Assembly (NCBI GenBank): GCA_039619475.1
Contig: CM077115.1
Span: forward strand, 495,525,352 to 495,589,351
Length of the DNA stretch: 64,000 nt
Direction: 5' to 3'
Source of the DNA: Icerya purchasi
Lineage: Eukaryota > Arthropoda > Insecta > Hemiptera > Monophlebidae
Shown here: piece by piece, positions 12,100-23,068 of the stretch
Layout: each line of letters opens with the position of its first letter
Numbering within the stretch: the first letter of the stretch is position 1
Position numbers and translations under genes: made by a program
Notes under the pieces: generated by a model
Told to the model about the DNA's origin: nothing
What the model saw: the letters and a program-made list of their open reading frames with translations, nothing else
Databases searched by the model: none

Positions 12100-12640
12100 A
12101 AACTATAAAAACAGACAAAATCGGAATAAAATTACGGGGAAGGAAAAAGAAAACTGGATCATCAAGAAATTAAACATCTCCGAAGGAAAAACGATTCATT
12201 CCACTTACACAAGAAAAAAGAAATTAAAGAATTTACGCGTATATATAAAAGAATACGGTGTAGCAGTATAATCAGCGATGAAAATATTGATCGACAAGAG
12301 TAATTAAGAACGTGCGCAGAGGTTAGAGATGATCGTGAACAACTAAGAGTGAATGCAGAAAGCCCCCCCCCCGTTGTCATTATGAGGAATGAACTCTGAA
12401 AAGCGATTAAAGATGCAAAGGTCGGTAAGGTATCCAGACCGGATGAAGTAAATATAGAATTTTTTTAAATATTTAAACGATGAGAAGCCGAAGGGGTTAC
12501 TATACCAACTGTGTAACGAGATTTACCGGTGCTTGTGATCATTCCGAAAGATTAGTCGAAATCCACTTTTATTTCAATTCGCGAAAGATCAGGAAGGGTA
12601 AGGAATATCAATTATTAATGAGCCTTTATTGATTCACGGA
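12100..12640 (+). pseudogene. RTE-like reverse transcriptase N-terminal part
   Basis: The frame near 12,395-12,535 reads ELKKAIKDAKVGKVSRPDEV followed by LLYQLCNEIYR. This matches the conserved pre-RT block of RTE-type LINEs (AI..K.GK..GPDE...E..K, then LLYQLCN.I). A further shifted frame gives KEYQLLMSL, the equivalent of the EYR.ISL motif (about 12,600-12,630). The upstream part is A-rich and frameshifted, and contains a C10 run (12,363-12,372). The RT palm is missing. It may be the same family as the minus-strand C-terminus at 49,090-49,690, though the pieces do not overlap. Confidence 0.75.
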
Positions 12641-13380
12641 GTAAAAATATTTTTGAAAATTATTTACAACAGATTACGTGTTTAACAAAAGCGTACTAAT
12701 TTTAAAAAAATATACTTCAGCTTTTAGTCATTTTTATGCGTGTAAAATTATTACCATTTAGACTGAAACTTTTTTTCTCTGACTATCTTCCGTCTGCATC
12801 TAAATTCGACAGCATTAACTTCATCCGGATCCCTTTCACCGTCATAACTGTTTTCCAGATAATCTGCATTATCCGCTATCATCCAGCTTTGTAATCTCTC
12901 TTCACACTGTCTTCTTACCACTGAGCGAACTGTAATTGTGCCTTTCACTTTACCGGAAATAGAAAATTATTTACACGGGAATAATAAAAACGCCACGAAT
13001 AATCGTACAATAAGAAAATAGGAAAACTTTTTCAGCACAAGCAGTAATCAGAACACCGAGTTAAATGCAAAAAAAATAACGTAGAATACGATAGATGTAT
13101 CAGAGCCGGACACTCGAATACCTCGACTTCCAGTGAATAGAAGCAGTTGGAATTTTAATAATTAATTAATCTAATAAAATTAGATAAAAAATTACCAGAA
13201 TGTAAGCAGTCGTGTTTGCGTAATCAAAAATAAATCGCGGTATGCAGAGTGATTCTTGCAGTGTTAATATTTAATTAGTGTCCGCATCAACAATACTTGT
13301 ACTATTTAAAGCAAACTACTATTAGTTTAGTAGTACTGTTAAAAAGAAAAAAAAAACATTGTTTAGTATTGATTAATGCC
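12641..13380. other. No gene recognised
   Basis: AT-rich sequence. A 65-codon minus-strand frame (12,751-12,948) has balanced composition but no motif I recognise, and nothing else supports it. Confidence 0.55.
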
Positions 13381-13462
13381 ACTAGGCTTTTTACCATTAT
13401 GGATAGCTTAACCTTCACAATCCATGATATCTTATCGAGGGTATATGGGACTTACTTTTTAC
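13381..13462 (+). mobile_element. tRNA-SINE family, 3' fragment
   Basis: This contains the shared SINE 3' block: an ATGGATAGCTTAACCTTCACA-like lead, then CACAATCCATGATAT and CTTATCGAGGGTATATGGGA. The same order is found at the end of the copies at 18,924-19,168 (minus), 24,228-24,826 and 39,733-39,968. The tRNA-like head is absent. Confidence 0.75.
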
Positions 13463-15789
13463 CTATTACCTGTCTGAGCATTTCTATTCATTAACAGCAC
13501 AGAGATACTGTGAAAGTGAGAATTTTTTTATTTCGTTCACCTAATCGATATAATGACAGACGTAAACTGAACAGTACGATTTTGTCGAATCTCGTTGTTA
13601 ATTTGGCGGCTGCTGATAATTATACAATAATGATCCCTTAGGTATTGAAATTCGTTTAAATTACTATTTTCCGCGATACACCTGCTTATCTTAAGACGAT
13701 TGATTATTCGAAACAACACGTTCGCCTTCAAATCTCCTACATTAGCAACCGCTTTGACTTACATCATCAACCTGTGCGTTTTTCTGCTACGCGCTACCGA
13801 TTTAACGGGGACACACGAGTGCCATTTTTCTTGTGTTTCTTTACAATTTGCTGAAATTAAAAAAAATTACTCATCCCTTTCGGAATTATACAAAAAAAAA
13901 ATTAAATAATTTTAAAAGCAGTAAGCAGTAACAACATGTTCAATGTTGCATTATGGAATTAAAGTTTCTCTTTGTTCTTTTTAAATTTTTTCAGTAACTT
14001 ATCGATAATAGAATGGCGCGGTGTAATCATTTAAGGTTAATCGATGCGCGTTATTTTTGAAAATAGAAAAAGTGGGCGAAACTATTGACGTATGAACGGA
14101 CGTCATTTGCAAAAGATTGTGCGGTTTCTGTCAGACATTGAGGTTACAATATCCATCAAGCGTAACCGACACAAATTAACGATGAAATTTCCAATGCGAC
14201 AATGAAAATAATGCAATAACATATCCAATGCGACAATGAAAATAATGCAATAACATATCTAATGCTTTTATGTACATTGCCGATTTTATACAATCACGGC
14301 TTCCACGCCTGTTATAATTGCCGAAGATATTCTAACAAGCGGCGAGGTTTTCACTATATCTTCATCAATAATGGGTTGAATTATTAATAAAAAAAGCATA
14401 TCGAACAATTCTTATTAATGATGTACTTCAAAAAATCAAGAACAACTGTTAATCGTTAATAAATTACGTATGTAAATGTGTAAACTTTTGCCTTTTTTGT
14501 CTTTTTTCTTTTTTTCGAAATTTTCAATATCAGAACGTGCAAATTCAGACATCACTTTCATTAAGTGAAAATTGTCGCAATATTTTTAATTGCAAAAATT
14601 AATAAAATTCATTTAATCAAACAGCCAGAACAGTCGACGCGTAATATATTATTATAATTAGGGGATACTTTTTAAAGCGTTTTTCCAAAGAGAAAAAGCA
14701 ACCTTTACATAATTTGATTTACTTCTGACGTCTCTGCTTGAAGTTTCAAACTGAACTGCTAGCGAGTGGCCGGCATAGCTTAAAAAAACTGCAAACAATA
14801 TAAAGAGATTATAAATTTATTCATTTTTTTTTCCCCGTTCAACTATGGGCTCAGAAATAACAAAAGAGACAAGTGGCATATCGGAGTTAAATTTTAATTT
14901 AGACGGATATTGATGAAGAAACCAATTAAACAGCGATGATGGATGGATAGTAGGGGAAAAAGACACGCGAAGAAGCGGGAAGTGTCTGTAATTTAACAAA
15001 GAGGGTAATACGGGATGGAACATTCAGAAAAGGGAGAAATAATTTAAAAAAAAAAAAACGCGTAAATAACTGTATTATTGAAATGGAGTTGACTGCGGCT
15101 AAGAAATTAAAAGATCTTTCACAGGTTGCCTCTTTTTTCTCTTTGTACTTGTTTATTTGGTACGTTGACTTTTCAGAGTAAAACCTTCTCCATAAATCGT
15201 ACTGTTGGAAACAAAAATAGAAAATGAAGAGAGATTTTCGATGGTTACCCTTTTTGGAAAATAGATCACGGTAATTATTAGCGATTTATAATGTTTCGGT
15301 AGTATAAAAAATTTTGAAAAAATTTGTTTTAATGCTTCTTTTAAGCTAAAGGGCTTTTGATAAGTTATCTTTCACTTTACTTCGGAGGACCGTCAGCCAG
15401 TGCTATTATTCGGCTACTAATAACATGCCGAATCAGAGTGACAAATTTTAGTGCACTAAATAATAAAATGACCGACAGAAAATCAATTAAGGCTACGGCG
15501 TGCAGTTGGCAAAAAAGATGCGCATGTTAGTCGTGTAAAAATATCCAAAAGACAAAAAAGTCAATTTCGATACTGACGCATCAGTAAGGTAGCCCCAGAT
15601 GTTTTAAAACTATTTCGTTCAACCTCTTGGCCGAAAATCGATTGTTTTCAAAGATTTTACATTGCTTACAATTTTAATTCGTCTTATACGACCGAAAAAG
15701 TTTTAGCAGGTTACCGTTATTTACGGAAACTTATTAATATTGATTAATTAATTGTAAAAATATACCAAACAACTCACAACGCAATTAAT
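13463..15789. other. No gene recognised
   Basis: Noncoding AT-rich sequence with one 34-bp tandem duplication (14,191-14,258). No element ends or protein motifs were found. Confidence 0.6.
14191..14258. repeat. 34-bp tandem duplication
   Basis: The unit starting CCAATGCGACAATGAAAATA is present twice head to tail without visible mismatch, followed by the first bases of a third unit. The identity suggests a recent slippage event. Confidence 0.9.
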
Positions 15790-16156
15790 CAGGGCCGTAT
15801 CTAGACCAAAATTTCGGGAGGGGTTACGAAAATATTTTTATAAATATATATGTACATATACAATAATGTGGGTGTGTGTATATTATCATGAAATATATTT
15901 ATTTATAAATAGTACACTAAAACATTTTAGTCAATTATTGTATATGCAATATTTGAACACTGCAATAAAAACAAATAAAAAATAGTCATTAGCATAGAAT
16001 TCATAAAAATTTCAATTTTCTTTTCCACTTTTGTTAAAAATTGAAAAGAAATAAATTTATTTTGATTTTTGGCCAATTTAATTCAAACAGTTATTATTTC
16101 GCAGACATTTCGGGAGTGGGTTGAATCCTGAAAACGCCCCCTCAGATACGGCCCTG
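15790..16156 (+). mobile_element. hAT-type MITE, copy 2
   Basis: This 367-bp element begins CAGGGCCGTATCTAG and ends CTCAGATACGGCCCTG, giving 13-bp terminal inverted repeats (CAGGGCCGTATCT). It is flanked by a perfect 8-bp duplication CAATTAAT (15,782-15,789 and 16,157-16,164). It matches the copy at 5,103-5,541 in reverse orientation, including the blocks GACCAAAATTTCGGGAGGGG and ACAGTTATTATTTCGCAGAC. No coding capacity. The autonomous partner is not in this window: the hAT at 55,199 has different termini (CAGGAGTTCCCAACC). Confidence 0.92.
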
Positions 16157-16164
16157 CAATTAAT

Positions 16165-17384
16165 TATAAACTATCGCCGACTAGTTTCGGTTACAATCAT
16201 GCCATTTAGTTTACCGGGTTCTATGTAGAAATAGTTTATTTATAATTAATCGCGTTTTTGAATTTTACATGTATATTAATTATTCTCAATTTTGCACCAG
16301 CGCATAATTTTAATAATTTTTATTGCATCGTAAAATACATTTGTGTATAGTTTATCACCTTCTCCAGAAAAATCAACGAATGGTATTCTATCTTCCTACA
16401 CGACGTTTATTTATATAATAATTTCTTATTTATTTGCTTAAATCCTCCGGTTTGCGCAACTTTTCAGTCGTTCGAAAAATATACTATTTGTTCGGTGTAT
16501 TTTGTATATTACCGCCAACTTCAAAATCCCCGACACCCTGTTAATGAGACTTACTTTACTTTTACTACCGCAGTTATAATGTTTCGGTCTTTCATTTTAA
16601 TCTCTAACAAGTGTGTTTAGATATCTTAAATTATTGTATGAAGGAATATAAAAAAAAAAAAAAAAACACGCAATGACTCACAAAATATACGTCATGAAAT
16701 TAATAAATTTAAGATTAAATTTATTAATTTTACGACGCAGACAAATCATTACATATTTTCTATTCCTCGTGTAGTTTTTTTTTTTTTTTTTTATTCTCAT
16801 TTGAATCGGGGACCATTTTAATATTACTTTAAAATTGTTGAAATTAGTAAATGTTCGAAGGTTATTTATCGCGCAATTTTTTCCTCCGTACAAAGTGATT
16901 TAGAAAATTCAGTAGTTGTTTTTGGGATTTTTGAAAAACATTCCCGCTCTTTCCTGCCTATTGCGTACCTATCATTTTCATTCTAACTTCTAATCTTTGT
17001 AATGAATACGTTCGGTAAGTTTAGCTACTGTTTTAAATAATCGTAAATGTTAAGTTTACGATATTTACACACACTGTTCAGTAGTGAAAGCCCTGCCACT
17101 GAGCCCCGATTTAGAACTGTCGAGCATTGTTTACTTTTTTCTTAGTTTTTTCAAATTGCATTCCGAATTAGTTACGTTAAAAAAAAAAAAAAAATATATA
17201 CTTAGTCGAAAATCGTTAGAGTTCAAGACATGTCCAAATACGCCGTGTCCAACAAAAAAAAAAAAAAAAAAACGGGTATAGCTCATTAGATTTCTCTCTT
17301 TCACGCTACGAGTTTCCTCTAGCGATCGACAATCAGCAGCCGAGGTCCTAAAACCGTGTTAAAACGCAATCAGGTGCACATTTT
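16165..17384. other. No gene recognised
   Basis: AT-rich noncoding sequence with A runs near 16,652, 17,180 and 17,252 and a T run near 16,777. An A18 run at 17,252 preceded by GTGTCCAACA could mark the end of a very old LINE, but no protein motif precedes it. Confidence 0.55.
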
Positions 17385-18125
17385 GATGAGAGAGTGCTCT
17401 TCAGGCCATCTCCTCTCTCCTCTTCCTGATCATTCCTGTTACTTATTATTTTTCGTATACGTTCTCTCATTCGGACTCTTTCTTCTCTCCATGGAATCCG
17501 TATTGACTTGCTGTCGGGGTTCCTGACCATTCTGGCATCTCTCTGGCAATGAGGCGGCGGATTCTTTGGCTCTCGAGTTGCTGCTTCTTCAAAAAAAAAA
17601 AAATCCCATCTTTTAATCTCTTGCCCTCGTGTAATAATTTCCATCTCAAATTTAGGTCGGATGTATTCCTTTTCTAATAGCCACTGCTTTTATCTGTTTG
17701 GACTTCCTTCCAATCCATGGTTCCTTCTGTTTCCTTCACTTCCTCGCTTTGTCGTTGTCTCCATTATGCGTTTGCGTTTTAATCATTCCTTGCTGCCTTC
17801 CTTCCGAATTCACTTTTCGTTAGCCTCTTCTCCGTGTTTTCCTCTCTATTAAAATGATGATGCGGTTGTTTGCGACGCTGATCACGTGTTCGTTTATTAA
17901 ATGTTTTCATCTCTTTCGGTGCAGCATTTGGCTCTGTACTACTCCCTTTTACTTAGGCTTGAGTTTCCTGATCCTTTTTGTCCCCTTTATATCCTGTCTT
18001 TTCCTTCTACACTTATCGTTCCTCCCATCGTTACACTTTCCTATTAACGATATCTGATAATCGTCTTATCCTTTTTCATTTCTAATTGTTTCTGGATGAA
18101 GTTGGTTGACAAGCCCATTTTTCTT
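17385..18125 (+). pseudogene. LINE-A copy 3: RNase H end and C-terminus
   Basis: The RNase H end is visible as PDHSGIS followed, after a small frameshift, by SGNEAADSLAL (about 17,521-17,575), the block that contains the last catalytic Asp. Downstream the frame 17,661-17,852 has MRLRFNHSLLPS, comparable to the RLR.GH block. The motif CDADHVFVY then runs into TAA (about 17,871-17,900), so the CX3HX4C motif has lost its last Cys. The hydrophobic tail and the 3' UTR motif GTTGACAAGCCC (about 18,104) complete the match to the other LINE-A copies. No poly(A) tail is left, and T-rich sequence follows. Confidence 0.8.
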
Positions 18126-18923
18126 CTTTTTTTAGTGGTCGAACTTCTGCTTTTTTTTTTAGCACGTCTGATGAGTATCGCAACTTTTTAACCAACTACA
18201 GATTTTCAAAAATTCCGCGAATCTTCCGTTAATCGCAGTATGTTGAATTGTATCATCATCAAGAACGACCCCCGTCTGGTCGTTTTTTTTAAACCAGCGG
18301 TACTTGTTTTGATTAATGGTCTTTCGACAGTGCGCCGTTATAAATCTCTCAATTTTGTCGTTACTTAGCCAATGCGCTCGAATAATAATAACGTTGTTCA
18401 ACGTTCAAAAGCTAACTAACATTGGGGAAATAAGTGCATATTTCAGTGATTAAAATTCGAAATGGCGAAGATTTTCATTCTTAACCCGAGTTCATGCTAC
18501 GGTAAGTTAAAAAATAATAATAGCGTGTACTAAATTTAATTCACTATTTGATTATTAAGTTCCTTCTCAATATATGTATATTTAAGATCCATTTGTGTTG
18601 CATAAGCTGTCAAAAAAGTTTGTACAGAAGGAAAAACTTCGTAATTTAGCGGCCAACCTGGGACGCGTAAGAGTTTTAGGAAAGAATCGTTCGCGCCGCC
18701 ACTATATATGGCAGCGCCTAATAATAGGTTTTCGATGCTAAAAAAAGAAGTCGCGCTAGTAAAATATGGGGTGTAGGGATAATAAAATGGGTCGACTAAT
18801 AAGCACTCCCGAAAGAAAATAAAACAAGAAAAAAAATTGGCGTTTTTTGTAAACTTTTTAATTGAATTTATTCTTCCGGTTAAAAAAAAAAAAAAAAAAA
18901 ATAGTAAATAAAAAATCAAAAAA

Positions 18924-19168
18924 TAAGTCCCATATATCCCTCATAAGGGGTATCATGGATTGTGAGGTTAAGCTTTCCATAGTGGTACCAAGCCTAAAGG
19001 ATCTGATGACTGGGGCCAGTTCCTTTCTACTTAGGATCCGCTTTTACTTTCCCAGATTTCTCTGGTACCCAATTTTTTCAGATTGGATATATACAACTGG
19101 GATAGCGACTTAGATCTGGAACGAGACGTGGTAGCCAAGCACCTTTAAGACCGTTAGGCTACCGCGCA
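18924..19168 (-). mobile_element. tRNA-SINE family, near full-length copy
   Basis: Read on the minus strand it starts GCGCGGTAGCCTAACGG, with an A-box-like TAGCCTAACGG of RNA polymerase III promoters. A weaker B-box-like region (GTTCCAGATCT) follows about 45 bases on. A body with GTAGAAAGGAACTGG leads to the shared 3' block CACAATCCATGATA and GAGGGATATATGGGA. Length is about 245 bp. Copies at 24,228, 39,733 and 13,381 share the same order. The 3' end has no poly(A). Flanks are A-rich on both sides, so a target duplication cannot be judged. Mobilisation would depend on a LINE partner, unidentified. Confidence 0.8.
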
Positions 19169-19648
19169 TTTAAAAAAAAAAACGATTTAAAAATACAATT
19201 AAATGAACAATCAGAAAAGTGTGCGAGAATTTAATTACAATATGTTCTCGATCTCTATCCTATGCTAACTAGTCTGAAATTGAAAAAAATAAACAACACC
19301 TTTCGCCAGATCTCACCAGCTGAGATGTTCGGTACAACTCGTTCTTAATTCACGGTGAAAATAGTTTCGACTATTAATCCGAGTTCGGCTGCGTGCGAAA
19401 AATGACCGGACTCTCCCCCTAGTCGATTTTTTCCTATACCTCTATTTCGAAAAAGTCTCTGGGGGGGTTGCTCTCGCGTTAACGCAACTTATCCGATGCG
19501 TTTAAATATTACGTTCCGGAACCGTTCGTTCCGCACCCCTGTGCTGACTACCGAACTTTTGCGCGCATTGAATATTATTGGCCGAAGCCGATTAATTGAC
19601 CAGAGCTGAATATTTGGCGTATAACGGAGGAATTTTAAACGTCTTCAT

Positions 19649-19882
19649 TTAAATCAATGTCTCTGTTTCTAATTCTTTCATCGTCGAGGAATTACTTCCA
19701 CCCCTTATTTTAAGCGTGTCTCTGTAAACGTCCGAAGCTTTCGGGATGCAGTTGTCTTTACTGATCCCGAGCCACTGAATGATCTTTTCGATTTTTTCTC
19801 GCATATTTAGCCAGTTTTCTCCGTTGTTTGCACGACCTATGCTGCCAAGTATGTGTTCCCGATGCCAGGAATATACTGGCAC
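19649..19882 (-). CDS. Unrecognised 77-codon open frame
   Basis: The minus-strand frame has balanced codon use and contains blocks such as GRANNGENWLNMREKIEKI and KASDVYRDTLKIRGG that read like real protein rather than low-complexity translation. I do not recognise the family. It may be a decayed transposon fragment or a chance frame. No splice or promoter signal was verified, and a G11 run (19,900-19,910) lies just upstream. Confidence 0.25.
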   Translation of the reverse strand: MPVYSWHREHILGSIGRANNGENWLNMREKIEKIIQWLGISKDNCIPKASDVYRDTLKIRGGSNSSTMKELETETLI

Positions 19883-20706
19883 AGTAGCATTCCTCTTATG
19901 GGGGGGGGGGCATATTTCCGATTTAGTAATATCAAATTCGCCTTCTGACTGACAACAACCTCGCCGCCCGAGTTCTCGTTCATTCTAACGCGCAGTGTAA
20001 GTTATACACACTTTTACTTCCACCGATGATTGTGCCTAATGTCCGTAATTGTATTTAATATTTTACAGCGGGAAGTTGAGTACCAAAAACCCTACTGTTT
20101 CTTCTTAATCGCGTCCTACCTAGAAACGTCGAGTTCAGTTCTTGAAGCGACCGATGCGATTATTCACATTGTAACAACTTTGCCGGCTAAAAACTGTACA
20201 GGAAATAAGCTATATACGTGTATATATTATACGATGTTGCTTGTGTTCCGTATATGTAAACACTTTTTGTGATCTGTCCGATGCCATTCGAGGCTGCTAA
20301 TACTATAGTATAGCGGCGCTATTTTGAATGAATATATTTTTTTTTTGAACGGCGATAAAAAATTCTAGTATTTTTTGTATAAAAGTGCGCTGAAATGAAT
20401 CGTTCGAAATATTTTTAGTTCATTCGATTCGCTTCGAAGTTTATAGCGCATTCGTTCGCTCTAAAAAACGAATCAAGGTCTCTAGTGCGACAAAATAAGA
20501 TGATCGCGATTCGCGTTTATCGTTTCGACACTCCGTTTTGTATAATCACTTTGCCAGCCACACCGATTATTTAATCGCGGCTTGTTTTCTGCGGTTTGGT
20601 AATGAAATTTCGCTAAAACCTGCGCGGGCAAAAGTTATCAAAGACACACGTTGCAAACAACAAGGCTTTCCGGGCAAACTCGAACGTTTCAGCAGCTCAT
20701 GAACGG

Positions 20707-20707
<1 letters not shown>

Positions 20708-20737
<30 letters not shown>

Positions 20738-20742
20738 TCGTC
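20708..20742. repeat. (TCG)n microsatellite
   Basis: About eleven TCG triplets with one interruption (CATCG) near the end. Confidence 0.9.
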
Positions 20743-22717
20743 AGTAATTCTAGTTCGCGTTTTCCTTTTTTCTCGTACAGGCACACACGCATATACGCAC
20801 ATACAGAGATAATATGCGTATAGAGGTGTATACGTAAAATCTTTTAATTCTACACTTTTTTTTATTACTGTTATCTTTTATGTTTTTCATTTCTCTTTAT
20901 TTACCCCTTTTCATTTTTTTTTTCCTTCTTTTTCGGTCGAGCGCGCGAGGGGGTTCCTTCTTTTCACTAGCGTTCTTGCAGTCGTTTGAAAAGGCGTTGT
21001 TATTGTTGTTGTTGTAGCATTGTCGTGTTTTCGTGTTGTGCCGTGTTGTTAAATAATGGCAGAAGAGGCAGGCTACCGAATTACGTGATCTGTTAAAGAA
21101 GTTAGCCATCAACACTAACTACCGGATTCTGTGGATACGCATTAATAGATCTGCCGAGAGCTGTTGCTGGAAGTCTGGAAGCGCAGCGAGCGGTACGCGG
21201 TATACGCGCACACTAGGACGCGATCGTGTACGCGGACGAAGATGCCGCACGGGGGGGGGGTCGGCGAAAAAAGGACGAGTCAGAAAAGGACAAAATATAT
21301 TTATATTCAGAATCACCACTATTTACATCCGATATATACACACCTATTCTACTTTTCCTACCGGTTAAAGCCAATGCAAACTTTATCTTCTCCAGTTGCC
21401 TCTTGCTTGTCTCGTCTCCAGCATCTACCTGCTTCCATCGCGCTTAATTTTATAACCATATTCGTCGAACCGATCCTCCGCGCCCTAGTCGACCCAGCGC
21501 GTATCTCAGTTATTACTGCTAACTGAACTGTCTGTCTCTCTTCAGCGATACACACGTTTTTCAGACATGTACGACGCGTCGTCTCCTATAAGTGTATATA
21601 CTCGGCGTTGCTTTTTTAATAGAGAGAGAGAGTCAAAGTCGACAGCCAGCGCAGGTGTTTTTACCACTTTCCCAAAGGTCGCAAGAGTATTTATAAATCT
21701 TCTTTTTAAAAATCTTACGTCCAGAGAGAGCGAGAAAGACAGAGACAGAGATCGGCACCGAGGAAGTGCGAGGGAAAAGGTAAAATAAACTTGTCGGTTA
21801 AAAAAATCGGGGAAAATTGGTCCTACTTCGGCGGTAGACGTGGGAAGAGCAAGTGCGATAAATAACCGATGCCGTTTCCAGTGAACATATACTGCTCCGA
21901 TTGCGCACACACTAGCGCACAGTCGACCGGTAAAATTATCCATCTAGATACGCACAGATTTGTAATCTATCTGATCTATATTTATCTCTCATAACTCGTA
22001 CACATAATTATAGCCGATAAGTGCGACGTGTTCTTTTTTTGTTTGTTTGTTGTTTTGTTTAGGAAGGGATATATCAAAGCGAAAAAAGCAATACTAAAAC
22101 TCGTGTACACGCTTGTGACAATTTGTTAAGCGTGAACAAGCGGGCTTTCGAATTTTATATGCTTATAATTTCGATTTTGAAATTTCGTTTTTGTAGTTAT
22201 GCCAAAAAAACACATATATACATTTTCATATAATTTCTAGTGTTTGCCTTTTTATTTTACCATTGCATACAGAATTTTCGATGAACTACCGGTACTTATA
22301 CGTTAATAGTTCGGTAAAACGGATAATATTTTTGGGTGATGCAGTTGGCGATCGCTTTCGAATCTTCAGAACTGATTTGAAACGGCGAAAGTAGTTTTTG
22401 CCACACTTGCCTGAAACAAGGAAACTGATATTAATCATCCGGATGATTCAACCTCGTCGTTGTCCATCTTTAAAATTTTATCATATGTATTAACGAACGC
22501 TTTTACGTCGCATTCTGTTTTGTATTTTGTCTGAAAAATTCTTTCTCTAACGGGTTAACGATATCAAAAAATAAAGCTAAATCATCTTTACTTTTTCACC
22601 ATTTCTAATGAAACCGTTTCTAAATTCATTTTATACGAAATAATTTAAAAAATTGAATATGCTTAAATGTGGTGTATTTATGTAATAATTATAATTATAG
22701 GCGTAATGAATATAAAT

Positions 22718-22856
22718 TAGGTTAGACACATTTTCGGGAATACCCTATCTTCAGATGGAAAACGGGAAAAAAATAAAAGTATTAGTAAAGGTGATTCAAC
22801 TCCATATGTAAATATATATTGCCTGTTTTTACTAATACTTTTTTTCCCTCTTTTCT
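22718..22856 (-). mobile_element. Penelope-like element end fragment (degenerate)
   Basis: On the minus strand the sequence reads CTGAAGA, a GGG-TATT-CCC stem, then GAAAATGTGTCTAACC. This parallels CTGATGA, GGG...CCC, GAAAACGTTTCTAA in the Penelope-like arms at 36,206-37,087. A short inverted repeat (GGGAAAAAAA...AGTATTAGTAAA, 22,765-22,788, against 22,829-22,852) lies beside it. The core differs at one conserved base (GATGA to GAAGA), so a ribozyme here would probably be dead. Assignment is by similarity to the better copy only. Confidence 0.4.
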
Positions 22857-22879
22857 AGCTTTAAATAAGCTAATTATCA

Positions 22880-22913
22880 CTACTACTACTACTACTATTA
22901 TTATTATTATTAT
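22880..22913. repeat. (CTA)n-(TTA)n microsatellite
   Basis: A run of CTA triplets that shifts to TTA triplets. Confidence 0.9.
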
Positions 22914-23068
22914 TAATTTATTTATTTGGTTTATGGACCAGCGAAATGATTATTAAAATAGATATAATTACATAAACAGTGGAAACGGTATATAATAATA
23001 TACTTACCTGTAGGAACTAATTTTTTTTTTTTCAGAAATATTTATTTCTATCAAATAAATAAAAGCGA

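Larger units (their letters stand above)
19169..22717. other. Noncoding; GC-richer stretch, no gene proven
   Basis: Between about 19,300 and 21,950 the sequence is visibly richer in C, G and CpG than its neighbours, with a (TCG)n run at 20,708-20,742 and several CT/GA-rich runs. Open frames here (for example 21,542-21,943 minus; 21,164-21,526 plus) are low complexity and unsupported. A frame at 19,649-19,882 (minus) is listed separately. The stretch could contain a promoter or 5' untranslated exons of an unseen gene. Confidence 0.45.

Noticed and set aside
14780..15040. Possible coding frame on the minus strand (14,817-15,023)
   Set aside because: Ser/Pro/Phe-rich translation without a domain, in AT-rich sequence.
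18536..18919. 127-codon minus-strand frame
   Set aside because: It runs through a T-rich tract and overlaps the start of the SINE region; composition is phenylalanine-rich at one end and no domain is visible.
21542..21943. 133-codon minus-strand frame in the GC-richer stretch
   Set aside because: It contains a CT/GA-rich low-complexity run giving repeated Leu/Ser, with no recognisable domain or splice context.
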